From Acidobacteriota bacterium (GTDB lineage: Bacteria; Acidobacteriota; Polarisedimenticolia; Polarisedimenticolales; Polarisedimenticolaceae): DNA of 64,000 nt. The position numbers were made by a program, and so were the translations under genes. Shown here piece after piece: positions 51,992 through 61,644 of the stretch; the stretch's first letter is position 1; each line of letters opens with the position of its first letter. The notes beneath the pieces were generated by a model. The model was not told where the DNA came from and ran no database searches. It saw only the letters and a list, made by a program, of their open reading frames with translations. The stretch spans positions 62,001 to 126,000 of the forward strand of contig JAOTYK010000002.1 of assembly GCA_029861955.1 (NCBI GenBank). The letters are read 5' to 3'.

Positions 51992-54900
51992 GGGTTGGCG
52001 GAACACGGCTGCGCGATGGATCGCGGCAACCCGTCTCGCCCTTCACCGAACGGTCCCTCCACACCGCCGACAACTGCCGTCACCAGGAAGAACGTTCCGG
52101 CACCGGGTTCGGGGATGAAGAGATCGTAGAAATCGGTTCGGGACAGATTTGACACTCGACAGGACGCAAACTCCAGAAGCAGTTCGGCGCCAATCTCGCC
52201 GGCATAGACGTTGTATCCATCGACACCCGACTCGGGGGCCCATGTCAGCCCATTGCCGTCGACATGCAGTCCATGAACCACCCCGTCGTCCGTGTCGCAG
52301 GCATCACCCTCAAGATCCAGATCGCGATCGATCTGCGCCGGGTCCGATCGGGTCACGCAAACGTCGGTGACGTCCAGGATTCCGTCGTCGTCCTGGTCCG
52401 TGTCTGCAGTGTTTTCAACTCCGTCGTTGTCGATATCGGCGTCACACGCGTCCCCCAGACCATCGAGATCCAGATCGCTCTGAACGGTGTTGGATATCGC
52501 CGGGCAGTTGTCGGCCACGTCGCCCACTCCGTCGCCGTCGCCGTCGGTCTGACCGGCGTTGGCCGCATAGGGTGCATTATCGACGTCGCCGCAGATGCCG
52601 TCGCCGTCGATGTCATTTCCTGGATCCAGGGCACAGGGGTCACAACCGTCGAGTTGGCCATCGGCGTCGAGGTCGGAACCTCCCGTCACCACTCGAGAGC
52701 GGCACTCCTCAACAATGCTGATGTCATCAAACGCACACTCGAGAATGCGTTGCTGGTCCAACTCCGGAATCGCTTCACACGCGAACCGCGCGCGGAATTG
52801 ATCGTTGACGGCGATGTGGGAAACCACGGGTATCACCGAGCGAGTCCAGGAGTTTGCCTCCTTGGTGAGTTGCTCGACCGTGTTCCACGTGGCGCCGGCG
52901 TCGTCGGAAATCTGGACGCGGAAGGTCCCGCCGTCCAGCGAGCCGGCCGTCGTGGAAAGCCAGCGGAAGTAACTGAATGCGGGATTCTGCATGCCGCTCA
53001 GGTCGATGGTGGGGCTGAAGATCGCCGCGGTGCCGCCGTCCACGTCCTGGAATTCGGCGGCCCCTCCCATGAGACCCTGCCCCGTGACCCACGCGCGGAT
53101 ACCGGGTGACGGTGTGTGATCGTCCGCCGGCTCGATCGTGCCTCCGCCCGTCCCGACCGGATCGACCCGCCTCCAGTGGCCCTGGGTCGCCGTACTCTGA
53201 GTGTCGTAGACCCATCCATTGTCAATCTCAATCGTGTCCACGTAACGAGCGGCCTCGAGTTGGAAGTCGACGATTGAACTCTGGCCGGTCTTGAGAACGA
53301 CGAGACTCTCGGAACCCGAATACGAGAGGGCATCGACCGTAATGACACGCTGCCCGATGGCGGCGTCCGGCAGCACGTAGTGTCCGGAACCGTCCGTCAC
53401 CACCGGCGTGTTGCCACCGACGATACTCACCTCCGCACCGACAATTGGGGCTGCCGTGCCGGCGTCGATCACCGTGCCCTGCACCGTCGTTCGGGGGAGT
53501 GAGACCAACTCGACCTCTACATCGATCCCACCGTCGAGGGGCAGCGTCCCGGGAGAGACGAACTTCGTGCTGTAGCCGGGAGCGGAGACCCGCAGCACGA
53601 CCGGTCCGCTGTCGATGTAAGACCCAAACTCGCCGTTGAGATTCGCCGTCAGGATCTCCTGACTGTTGAGGAGCAAGATGGTCGCCGCCGGGATCGCGCT
53701 TCCGCCGTCGGACTGCACGACCTTGCCCGTCAGCGTTCCGCCCGTCGGAGCGTATTCCAGGACGAACAGTCCACTCTGGATATCGCTGATGTAGAAGTAG
53801 CCCCTGGGGTCGAAGGGGTAGACGCCCCAGGCGCCCCCAAACCCGGAATCACTCTGCGGGTACGTGTCGTAGTTACCGAGTGCGACGGGGAAGCCGGGTC
53901 GTTGTAGATCGACGTACTCGAAGCCGAGTCGATAGTGAGACATCGCAACGCGCTTGCCCGGCACGTCATCAAAAATCGTGTTGTGAACAATCGCATTGCT
54001 GTCGGGCTCGAACTCGCTGATCAGCGTGCCCGGCACATTCGGATTGCTGATGTCATAGGTCGCAAGATGGCCGCCGGGTTGTTCGTCCGTCGTTACCACG
54101 ATGCTCAAATCGCTACTCGGCCACGAGTTGTGCGTGAAGTTGAACGGCGTACTCCAGGTCGAAAGGATCTGTAGATTGCCCGGATCTGTCGCGTCGACGA
54201 TCTCATGAAGACCCGAGAAGATCTCGGACAGGTAGGCCGTGTTGCCCTTGACGAATACGTCGTGGACATAACGCGATCCGAACGTGCCGATCTCGACGGG
54301 GTTGACCGGGTCGGCCAACGAGAGAATGCGTGCTCCCGCGTTTGTACCAACGAGCCAGGCGTGCCCGCGTTCGGTGTCGATCCAGATATTGTGAACCGTT
54401 GCGAAGTTCTGGGTGTAGGTGTTGACCAGTATAGGCGCCAGGGGGTCCGAGAGATCCACGATCTGAAGACCCTGCAGCGATCCTCCACCCTCGGTCACGA
54501 TGTACGCGTAGTTTTGGTAGGTCTTGATATCTCGCCACGCGGAATTGGGTCCGCCGATGAACGCGACTTGCACCGGCTGCGTCGGATCCGTCACATCGAT
54601 AAATAACGTGCCGGCCTGGCTACCCATGATCGCCAGATAGGTCGTTCCGTCGGAATAACCCCAGATATCGCTGGAGTCTTCGCTGTCGCGGATGTCGACC
54701 TGCCCCAGCAGGTTGACTCGTGTGTTCATCGATCGTTGGCTCGGGTCAGCGGAGGACGCGATCGGCGAGAAGAGCTCGTCGGCATCGAGTCGATAATTCA
54801 GGCGCAGGGGGTATGTCGGACAGGCGGACGACGGATCGCCCTCGAGTTCGATGACGAAACGATACTCTCCGCTGGGAACCGGCCGCGGGAGCGACAGCTC

Positions 54901-55281
54901 CGCGCTCATCGCGGTACCGGCCTGCACCACGCCTTCAGCGAGTTGTCCCCGGATCACATCGCCGCCGACCGTGTAAAGCGACCAACTCCCCTGGACCCGC
55001 AACGGTTGGGTGTGGGTTCTGCCTGCCGGTGTGGAGCCGGCATCGATCTGCCGGAGGACGAGTTCGATCGACACACGCTGTTCGCCGGATCTCTCGAGTT
55101 CAAACGGCAGCGGACGGACGTTCAGCTCGAAGACATCGCTACCCAGCTGGAGGGGTTCAGAACTCTGCAGCGTCAGACCCTCGGCGACGCCGCAACGATC
55201 CTCGGTCCAGGCCACGGTTCCACCGAGGACTGCGAGAGACATGACGAAGATGACAACAACGAGACGTCGCTTGGCCTGCAT
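51988..55281 (-). CDS. Surface protein: LVIVD repeats, carboxypeptidase-regulatory domains, thrombospondin-3 repeats
   Basis: A 1097-residue exported protein. Signal peptide (LVVVIFVMSLAVLGGTVAW). Residues 180-515 carry LVIVD-type propeller repeats (LQIVDLSDPLAPILVN, ARILSLADPVNPVEIG), as in choice-of-anchor-B proteins. Two carboxypeptidase-regulatory-like domains follow (GTLTGKVVQSDGGSAIPAA; TTVQGTVIDAGTAAPIVGA), then a jelly-roll (about 720-870), then calcium-binding thrombospondin type-3 repeats (DTDQDDDGILDVTDVC and others), and finally an Fn3-like module ending GVEGPFGEG. It is probably displayed on or shed from the cell. It ends in a four-base overlap with an unknown secreted gene. Confidence 0.85.
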   Translation of the reverse strand: MQAKRRLVVVIFVMSLAVLGGTVAWTEDRCGVAEGLTLQSSEPLQLGSDVFELNVRPLPFELERSGEQRVSIELVLRQIDAGSTPAGRTHTQPLRVQGSWSLYTVGGDVIRGQLAEGVVQAGTAMSAELSLPRPVPSGEYRFVIELEGDPSSACPTYPLRLNYRLDADELFSPIASSADPSQRSMNTRVNLLGQVDIRDSEDSSDIWGYSDGTTYLAIMGSQAGTLFIDVTDPTQPVQVAFIGGPNSAWRDIKTYQNYAYIVTEGGGSLQGLQIVDLSDPLAPILVNTYTQNFATVHNIWIDTERGHAWLVGTNAGARILSLADPVNPVEIGTFGSRYVHDVFVKGNTAYLSEIFSGLHEIVDATDPGNLQILSTWSTPFNFTHNSWPSSDLSIVVTTDEQPGGHLATYDISNPNVPGTLISEFEPDSNAIVHNTIFDDVPGKRVAMSHYRLGFEYVDLQRPGFPVALGNYDTYPQSDSGFGGAWGVYPFDPRGYFYISDIQSGLFVLEYAPTGGTLTGKVVQSDGGSAIPAATILLLNSQEILTANLNGEFGSYIDSGPVVLRVSAPGYSTKFVSPGTLPLDGGIDVEVELVSLPRTTVQGTVIDAGTAAPIVGAEVSIVGGNTPVVTDGSGHYVLPDAAIGQRVITVDALSYSGSESLVVLKTGQSSIVDFQLEAARYVDTIEIDNGWVYDTQSTATQGHWRRVDPVGTGGGTIEPADDHTPSPGIRAWVTGQGLMGGAAEFQDVDGGTAAIFSPTIDLSGMQNPAFSYFRWLSTTAGSLDGGTFRVQISDDAGATWNTVEQLTKEANSWTRSVIPVVSHIAVNDQFRARFACEAIPELDQQRILECAFDDISIVEECRSRVVTGGSDLDADGQLDGCDPCALDPGNDIDGDGICGDVDNAPYAANAGQTDGDGDGVGDVADNCPAISNTVQSDLDLDGLGDACDADIDNDGVENTADTDQDDDGILDVTDVCVTRSDPAQIDRDLDLEGDACDTDDGVVHGLHVDGNGLTWAPESGVDGYNVYAGEIGAELLLEFASCRVSNLSRTDFYDLFIPEPGAGTFFLVTAVVGGVEGPFGEGRDGLPRSIAQPCSANP

Positions 55282-55346
55282 GAGTGCCCCATTTCCGCAG
55301 ATCGCGGGTTCTCCCGCCCATTACATACGCGGCTCTCGAGATCCGG

Positions 55347-56525
55347 TCAATCGGTGTCGCTGGCGACTCGGAGAGCCAGACGGCATCCGTCGAGGTATTC
55401 GGAGACCTCAATATACTCGTCAACCGTATGCGGAGAGTGCTGACCGGCGCCGAGGGTGACCGTCGGGATGCCTTTTCGATTCAGATGATTGGCATCCAGC
55501 CCACCGTCTGCGTATCGAAGGGATGGCTTGAGCCCGACGTCCCGGGCTGCGCCCCGCGAGATCTTCACGACTGGAGCGTCCCGCTCGAGTCGAAAAGGCC
55601 GATAGTCGGTGTTGGCGCGAAAACGGATTTTCCCCGTCTGTTTCTTGTGATTGCGTACGCCTCGTGCGGCGCGTTCGAAGGCCTTCCTGTAGGTGTCCGT
55701 GATCGTGTCGACGAACGCCTCATCGTGGGAGCGAGACTCGCCCTTGACGAACACGTGATCGGTGACCTGATTCGTCGCCTCTCCACCGGTGATGACGCCG
55801 ACGTTGGATGTACCCCGGCGTCCGCCCTTCACGATTTTCCCAAAGAAGCCGCGTTTCGATACGTCCGCGATCGCCCGTGCGGCGATCAGCGATGCGGAAA
55901 CTCCGTGCTCCGGGTGAACGCCGGCGTGAGACGAGCGGCCATGGATATCGACGTTCCAGCGATCGGCACCGAGTGCGCCGATCCACATGTCCGCGGGGTC
56001 CCCCCCGTCAATGTTGAAGCCGAGACGAGGCCGACCCAGATCGGTTACACGCAGGTTGCGTGCCCCTTTCAGTCCGACCTCCTCTCCCACGGTGAAAAGA
56101 AACGTGAGAGGCGGATGGGGAAGTCCCTTCGTCAGAATCCGTTCCAGCACGGTCACCAGGCAAGCGACGGCCGTGCGGTTATCCCCGCCAAGCCCCGTAG
56201 GCCCCCGGGAGACGATCCGTTTGCCACGTCGAACGGGCTCGGCCCCTCGACAGAGCGGCACCGTGTCCAGGTGGCTGGCCAGCAGTCGGCGAGGTGTGCG
56301 GGTCGTGCCGGGCAACTGAATGATCAGATTGCCCACCTCGTAGCCCTCGCCGATCCGCTTGTGGGCGTCGTCGTGTTTGATCCAGGAGGGTCGACAGCCC
56401 GCCGCCCGGGCCCGTCGCTTGACTTCGTTGGCCACCGCCTTCTCGCGGCCACTCAGCCCTTCTACCGCCAGCAGACCCATCAGATGGTGGAGCGCCCGCT
56501 TGTCGTCGATCGTCCTGTCGTTCAT
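55347..56525 (-). CDS. M20-family metallopeptidase (peptidase T-like)
   Basis: A 392-residue, cytosolic, two-zinc aminopeptidase. Metal ligands and catalytic acids are in order: His85 (with Asp87) in ASHLDTVP, Asp115 in GLGGDNRT, catalytic Glu148-Glu149 in VGEEVGLKG, Asp173 in FNIDGGDP, and the final His in GAGQHSPHT. The dimerisation or lid domain has SSHAGVHPEHGVSA. Peptidase T removes N-terminal residues from tripeptides; related enzymes act on dipeptides. The ATG at 56525 overlaps the lectin-like gene's stop (ATGA). Confidence 0.9.
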   Translation of the reverse strand: MNDRTIDDKRALHHLMGLLAVEGLSGREKAVANEVKRRARAAGCRPSWIKHDDAHKRIGEGYEVGNLIIQLPGTTRTPRRLLASHLDTVPLCRGAEPVRRGKRIVSRGPTGLGGDNRTAVACLVTVLERILTKGLPHPPLTFLFTVGEEVGLKGARNLRVTDLGRPRLGFNIDGGDPADMWIGALGADRWNVDIHGRSSHAGVHPEHGVSASLIAARAIADVSKRGFFGKIVKGGRRGTSNVGVITGGEATNQVTDHVFVKGESRSHDEAFVDTITDTYRKAFERAARGVRNHKKQTGKIRFRANTDYRPFRLERDAPVVKISRGAARDVGLKPSLRYADGGLDANHLNRKGIPTVTLGAGQHSPHTVDEYIEVSEYLDGCRLALRVASDTD

Positions 56526-57022
56526 GAACCCGCCCCGGAATCCGACGTCGGAAGTTCGTCCCATTCACAGATGTAGCCGGTGGGCATCCAGAAGCCGCCG
56601 CCCGACGCCTCGACGTCGACCCACTCTCCACCCTTGTAGGTTGCCAGGAAGTCCTCGCCGCCCCCGTAGTTGTTGGGCTGGCCTTTCATCCAGCGCTCGA
56701 ACGCCCATTCCGTCCCGTCGACCCAGGTCCACAGGCCCTCCTCGTCGGCGTCCGACGCACCCAGATACATGTACCGGCCGTCGCAAAGAGAGGCGATAAA
56801 CTCGAACTCCGCCTCGCGGTCGATCACGACGAGGTGTCCGCCAGCCTCGACACAACGGTCTCGGGCCCCCTGCCAGGAGAGGTCCTCGACGTCGTCGAAG
56901 AGCTGGTAACGATGACCGTCGAATTCGGCGATCTCGACCTCGGGAGACGGATCGCCGGCGAGGAGCCCGCCACAAAGGATCAGCACGGTGGCCAGTAGGA
57001 TGGTTCGACCGGCTACTCTCAA
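56522..57022 (-). CDS. Secreted C-type-lectin-like domain protein
   Basis: A 166-residue protein. After a signal peptide (TILLATVLILCGGLLAGD), one C-type lectin-like domain covers residues 34-155. Landmarks are WQGARDRCVEAGGHLVVID, YLGASDADEEGLWTWVDGT, the Ca-site loop QPNN (115-118), ED (123-124), WVD (134-136) and the C-terminal YICEWDE. Cys57 and Cys152 would form the long disulfide; Cys80 lacks an obvious partner. A QPN triplet is closer to galactose-type (QPD) than mannose-type (EPN) sites, but glycan binding is not assured. It is coupled to the peptidase T-like gene. Confidence 0.85.
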   Translation of the reverse strand: MRVAGRTILLATVLILCGGLLAGDPSPEVEIAEFDGHRYQLFDDVEDLSWQGARDRCVEAGGHLVVIDREAEFEFIASLCDGRYMYLGASDADEEGLWTWVDGTEWAFERWMKGQPNNYGGGEDFLATYKGGEWVDVEASGGGFWMPTGYICEWDELPTSDSGAGS

Positions 57023-57153
57023 GATATCCTCGATTCCTGGGAACTGAGACGACGAGGGCGGCCCGGATACAGTCGCCGTCGGTTTGACGGGCCCACGAGT
57101 TCAGCGTACAACAATGACTGGGTTGCGTCGATTCTGTTTGTAGGGGCATCAGC

Positions 57154-59628
57154 GTGAGACTCCCATCGAATGTCACCGGCGCAGCCGGTGCTTTTCTCGT
57201 CCTGTTCCTTGTTGTCGCGGCGTACGTTCCGAGTGCGTCCGGTGCGGAGCCCGATGCGATCGAGCATCCCGTCCCGGCACGCATCGAAGTCGGACCCGAC
57301 TTCGCAGAGGTTGACCGGCTGGCACGACTCGGCATCAACATCGATGCCGTGTTCGACGGTTGGGCACGGGTCTACGTCGTCGCGAAAGAGCGGGCCAAGC
57401 TGTACAAGCTGGGCTTCGATGTCAGCCTCCTTCCGAACGACAGTCCTCGGAAAGCCGAGGAAGCTCGGCTAACCGCCGAGACCCGTGACAAGCGTCCACC
57501 GACGCAACGTGGCTCGGTTGCGGCGGAGTACCACACCTACACTACGCTTACGCAGGATCTTCAGCAGATCGCGACCGATCATCCCGACATCGTCCGACTG
57601 TCCAGCATCGGCCAGACCAATCAGGGCCGTGAGCTATGGATGGTCAAGATCTCCGACAATCCCGACGTTCAGGAGGACGAGCCGGAGTTTGCGTACATCT
57701 CGTCCATGCACGGAGACGAGGTGGTCGGAAAGGAGGTTCTCTACAACCTCATTGATTACCTGACGGACAATTACGGATCGCTGAGTCGCGTCACCAACAT
57801 CGTCGACGACACGGAACTCTGGATCATGCCGTCGATGAACCCTGACGGAACCGAGATCGGTCAACGCGGCAACGCCAACGGAAAGGACCTGAATCGAGAC
57901 TTCCCGGATCAGTTCATCGACGCCGTGAATACGACCGTTGGGCGCCAGGCCGAGACGGCAGCGATCATGAACTGGCGAGCGGGCGTCGCGACCAACATGT
58001 CGATCAATTTTCACGGGGGTGCGTTGGTCACCAACTACCCGCTCGACAGCAACCCGCAGGGCACGTCGTCGTTCAGCCCGGCTCCGCCACCCGATCACGC
58101 CATGTTCCAATCGTTTGCGCGGACCTACGCCGACAACAACCCGCCGATGTCGGTCAGCAACGGACATCCCGCGTGGGATGACGGCATCACCAATGGGGCC
58201 GACTGGTACGCGATCAACGGCGGCATGCAGGATTGGCAGTACGTCTGGCACGGCGGTTTCGAGGTTCTCGTCGAGATCAGCTCGACGAAGTGGCCTGGCG
58301 CATCTTCACTTCCCGGTTTCTGGGACGACAACCTCGAGTCACTTCTCTCCTGTCTGGAGCGAGTGCACGAAGGCGTCCGCGGCCTGATCACCGATGCAGA
58401 AACGGGGCTTCCGCTTTCTGCAAGCATCCAGTTCGATAGCAACCCGTTCGTGGCGTACACCGACCGCGAGATGGGTGATTACCATCGGGCTCTGATGCCG
58501 GACACCTACACGCTGACGATCCGGGCGGATGGTCGCGAGACCCTGGTCATCCCCAACGTCGTCGTCAACGCGGGACCGGCGACGGTCGTCAACGCCGCAC
58601 TGGGCCCGGCACCGGTGGATCTGCAACCGATGAACTCCGCGGTCCTCGATGGTGCCAATGGATTCGTCGACGTCGGCGAAACAACCGATCTCAGCCTGAC
58701 ACTCCTGAATCTCGGCCGTTCGGCTACCGGCGTCAGTGGGCAGCTCATTCCGACGGGATACGACGCCGAGGTCAGTCGTTCACTGGCGAGCTATCCCAAC
58801 ATCGATGTCGCAGGCACGGGTGGTAGTCTGGCGCCTCATTTCGAGATCCAGGCCAATCCCCAGATTGCCGAAGGCAGGAAGTTGGGTTTTGCCGTTCAGT
58901 GGCTGACCGATCAGGGCGTTGGCATGTCGGACCCGTTCTTTCTCGAAATCGGATCCGGCACGGTCGACTCCGTACCGTCCACCGACGTTCCCAAGAACAT
59001 CGGTATCTTCTATGCCGAGACAGCCGTCAGCGACCTGGTCATTCCGATCGAGTCGAGCGTGACCAATGTGACCGACGTCAAGGTGACCATCGATCTCACC
59101 CACTCTTTCATCGGCGACATTGAAGTAGCGGTCCAGAGCCCGAATGGAACGCTTGTCCAACTGCACAACCACGGCGGCGGTTCTGCGTCGGACATCGTAG
59201 GGACCTACGGGGTGGATCTCACGCCGACCCAATCGCTCGACGCGTTTAACGGCGAGAACTCGCTGGGAACCTGGACTCTCTCGATCCTCGACACGGCGAT
59301 CGGCGACGGAGGCGACCTCAATGGCTGGAGCCTGCAGATCACCGGTCGCCCCGCCGAGACAACCACTCCCGAGATGAAGTTCAAGGAGATCTCCCGTAAC
59401 TCCGTGAATACCACGCTGGAGTGGTGGCCCTACCCCGGTATCACCGGGTACCGCGTCTACCGATCCTCCGATCCGGCAAACGTTGCCGCATTCGTTGACG
59501 TGACCGGCACCGACCCCAACGACACCGACACGCTGTTTGACGACAGTGGTACAGACCCACTTGTGTTCTACCTCGTGACAGGCATGGGTCCTGGCGGCGA
59601 GGGACCGAAGGGCCACTTCGGCGAGTGA
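57154..59628 (+). CDS. Secreted M14 carboxypeptidase with P domain and C-terminal Fn3-like module
   Basis: An 824-residue protein (signal AFLVLFLVVAAYVPSASG). A zinc carboxypeptidase domain spans about 120-400: zinc ligands His186 and Glu189 in SMHGDE and His287 in INFHGGA, substrate binding NR in KDLNRDF (Asn247-Arg248), and catalytic Glu374 in VLVEISST. A carboxypeptidase-regulatory domain follows (407-480). A proprotein-convertase P/Homo-B domain lies about 640-745 (VTIDLTHSFIGDIEVAVQSP, GTWTLSILDTAIGDGG). The last 70 residues are an Fn3-like module (GYRVYRSSDP, FYLVTGMGPGGEGPKG). GTG start with AGGGG about 8 bases upstream. Confidence 0.9.
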   Translation: MRLPSNVTGAAGAFLVLFLVVAAYVPSASGAEPDAIEHPVPARIEVGPDFAEVDRLARLGINIDAVFDGWARVYVVAKERAKLYKLGFDVSLLPNDSPRKAEEARLTAETRDKRPPTQRGSVAAEYHTYTTLTQDLQQIATDHPDIVRLSSIGQTNQGRELWMVKISDNPDVQEDEPEFAYISSMHGDEVVGKEVLYNLIDYLTDNYGSLSRVTNIVDDTELWIMPSMNPDGTEIGQRGNANGKDLNRDFPDQFIDAVNTTVGRQAETAAIMNWRAGVATNMSINFHGGALVTNYPLDSNPQGTSSFSPAPPPDHAMFQSFARTYADNNPPMSVSNGHPAWDDGITNGADWYAINGGMQDWQYVWHGGFEVLVEISSTKWPGASSLPGFWDDNLESLLSCLERVHEGVRGLITDAETGLPLSASIQFDSNPFVAYTDREMGDYHRALMPDTYTLTIRADGRETLVIPNVVVNAGPATVVNAALGPAPVDLQPMNSAVLDGANGFVDVGETTDLSLTLLNLGRSATGVSGQLIPTGYDAEVSRSLASYPNIDVAGTGGSLAPHFEIQANPQIAEGRKLGFAVQWLTDQGVGMSDPFFLEIGSGTVDSVPSTDVPKNIGIFYAETAVSDLVIPIESSVTNVTDVKVTIDLTHSFIGDIEVAVQSPNGTLVQLHNHGGGSASDIVGTYGVDLTPTQSLDAFNGENSLGTWTLSILDTAIGDGGDLNGWSLQITGRPAETTTPEMKFKEISRNSVNTTLEWWPYPGITGYRVYRSSDPANVAAFVDVTGTDPNDTDTLFDDSGTDPLVFYLVTGMGPGGEGPKGHFGE

Positions 59629-59632
59629 GACC

Positions 59633-60574
59633 ATGAACGATGTCGTACCCGCGATCTCTGTGCGGGGACTTGTCAAGCGTTTCAAGGGACTCACCGCGGT
59701 CGATGGTCTCGACCTGGACGTATCAAGCGGCCGCTGTCTGGCGCTACTGGGTCCGAACGGTGCCGGCAAGTCGACGACGGTCAACGTCCTTGTCGGCTTG
59801 CTCCGCCCGGACGCGGGCGAGGTTCGAATCCTCGGACGCGACCTTCGCGGTCGCGAGCGACGCCAGACTCTTGAGGAGATCGGCGTCCAACTTCAAGAGA
59901 CGCTCTTGTTTGACAAGCTGACCTGCCGCGAGATCGTCGTGCTGTTCGGGAGTTTCTATCGAGAGCCGCGGAACCCGGACGAGGTTCTCGAGCTTGTCGG
60001 TCTGCAAGAGAAACGAGACACGCGACGGGGAAAATTGTCGGGTGGGCAGCAACAACGGTTAGCTCTCGGCTGTGCACTCGTCAACCGTCCGCGCCTCCTC
60101 TTTCTCGATGAGCCGACAACCGGTCTCGATCCTCAGGCCCGCCGCCGAGTCTGGGAGATCGTTCACCGATTCAAGAAAAATGGCGGCACCGTCTTGCTGA
60201 CGACCCATTACATGGAGGAGGCGGAGCTACTCGCAGATGACGTGATCGTGATCGACGATGGCCGCTGTATTGCCCGCGGCTCCCCTGCTGAACTGATTCG
60301 CACCCTCGACAGTCAGAATCGCATCGAGCTGACCTTCGACAACGCCGATGTGGACGTGCCCGAGGACGCGCTACGAACCATCGCGGGCGTCAGTCAACTC
60401 CGTCGCGATGGCAATCGGATCGAACTTCACGTTCGCTCGATCCACCTCACGGTGCCCGCGGTCCTCGAAACGCTGCGACAGAACGCGCGAACTCTTGACG
60501 ACCTTCATACACGACGCGCGACGCTCGAGGATGTCTTCGTCGAGTTGACGGGAAAGCACCTGCGGGATGGGTAG
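59633..60574 (+). CDS. ABC-2 exporter ATPase
   Basis: A 313-residue nucleotide-binding subunit. Walker A is GPNGAGKSTT, the signature is LSGGQQQRLALG, Walker B is LLFLDEP, the D-loop is TTGLDPQ, and the switch His is LTTHYMEEAELL. A C-terminal regulatory region (about 225-305) is typical of DRA-type ABC-2 exporters for drugs, polysaccharides or lipids. It begins four bases after the protease stop and its last eight bases overlap the permease gene. Confidence 0.92.
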   Translation: MNDVVPAISVRGLVKRFKGLTAVDGLDLDVSSGRCLALLGPNGAGKSTTVNVLVGLLRPDAGEVRILGRDLRGRERRQTLEEIGVQLQETLLFDKLTCREIVVLFGSFYREPRNPDEVLELVGLQEKRDTRRGKLSGGQQQRLALGCALVNRPRLLFLDEPTTGLDPQARRRVWEIVHRFKKNGGTVLLTTHYMEEAELLADDVIVIDDGRCIARGSPAELIRTLDSQNRIELTFDNADVDVPEDALRTIAGVSQLRRDGNRIELHVRSIHLTVPAVLETLRQNARTLDDLHTRRATLEDVFVELTGKHLRDG

Positions 60575-61631
60575 AGTCTCCCAGTTCGGTCAGTTGACCC
60601 GAACCCGCATCGTGCTGCTCTTGAGAGAGCCGGAGGCGGTGTTCTGGATCCTCGTCTTCCCGCTCCTGTTGACGATGGTTCTCGGTTGGGCATTTCGTGA
60701 TCGCTCACCGGAGCACCTGCCGGTGGCCGTCCTGTCGAGCGCGGAAGACGCCGCGAGGGGCGAGGACTCTTCGGCGGAGCAATTGGCCGAGAAGCTTGCC
60801 GCCGACCCATTGCTCGACGTCACTATCTCGACAGACTCGGAGATGACCCGAGAGCAACTTCGGTTCGGAAAGATCGCCGCGTACGTCGAACCTGGCGATC
60901 CGCCTACGTTATCGCTGGATCCACAGCGTCCGGACGCGGAGATCGCACGTCTACGTCTGGAGCGAGCGCTCCTGAACTCGGCTCGGACATCGCCGGACTC
61001 GGTCGTCACGTTTAACGAGATTCGCGAGACGGGATCTCGCTACATCGACTGGCTGTTTCCCGGGATTCTCGGCATGAATCTTATGGGTACCGGGATCTGG
61101 GGTATCGGCTTCGCCATCGCGGACATGCGGCAAAAGAAGTTGATCCGGCGCTTGCTGGTGACCCCCATGCGTAAGGGCGCGTTCTTGCTGTCGTTCCTGT
61201 CGGGGAGACTCGTCTTCCTGGTGATCGAGTTGGCGCTCATCGGCGGGTTTGGATTCCTGATCCTGAGGGTCCCACTCCGCGGCTCACTGATCGTATTCCT
61301 CGTCATCTGCATTGTGGGGATGGTGACCTTCGCGTCGCTTGGACTCCTGACCGTCACCCGCGCCCGAACGATCGAAGGTGCCTCCGGTCTGATGAATCTT
61401 GTCGTGATGCCGATGTGGTTGTTGTCCGGGGTATTCTTCTCGTACGAGCGATTCCCGGAAGTCCTACATCCGATCCTGAGAGCCCTACCGTTAACCGCGC
61501 TCAACGACGCGCTGAGGGCCAATGCGTTGGAGGGTGCCAACCTTCTGGGAGTCCTGCCTCAACTCGGGGTGATGGCGGGTTGGTCGCTGGTCACCTTCGC
61601 ACTGTCGCTGGCGTTCTTTCGCTGGGAGTAG
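60567..61631 (+). CDS. ABC-2 type exporter permease
   Basis: A 354-residue inner-membrane subunit. It has a first hydrophobic segment near residues 25-45 (VFWILVFPLLLTMVLGWAF), a large extracytoplasmic domain (50-165), then five helices from about residue 170 to 350 (IDWLFPGILGMNLMGTGIW onward, including MPMWLLSGVFFSYERFP). This is the NodJ/ABC2 membrane fold. It acts with the preceding ATPase to export a substrate that the sequence does not identify. Its stop codon is 13 bases from the convergent sigma-factor gene. Confidence 0.9.
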   Translation: MGRVSQFGQLTRTRIVLLLREPEAVFWILVFPLLLTMVLGWAFRDRSPEHLPVAVLSSAEDAARGEDSSAEQLAEKLAADPLLDVTISTDSEMTREQLRFGKIAAYVEPGDPPTLSLDPQRPDAEIARLRLERALLNSARTSPDSVVTFNEIRETGSRYIDWLFPGILGMNLMGTGIWGIGFAIADMRQKKLIRRLLVTPMRKGAFLLSFLSGRLVFLVIELALIGGFGFLILRVPLRGSLIVFLVICIVGMVTFASLGLLTVTRARTIEGASGLMNLVVMPMWLLSGVFFSYERFPEVLHPILRALPLTALNDALRANALEGANLLGVLPQLGVMAGWSLVTFALSLAFFRWE

Positions 61632-61644
61632 CGACAGAAGTTGT

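Noticed and set aside
51137-52129. 330-residue open frame on the plus strand
   Set aside because: Antisense to two coupled minus-strand genes with signal peptides; no signal or domain of its own.
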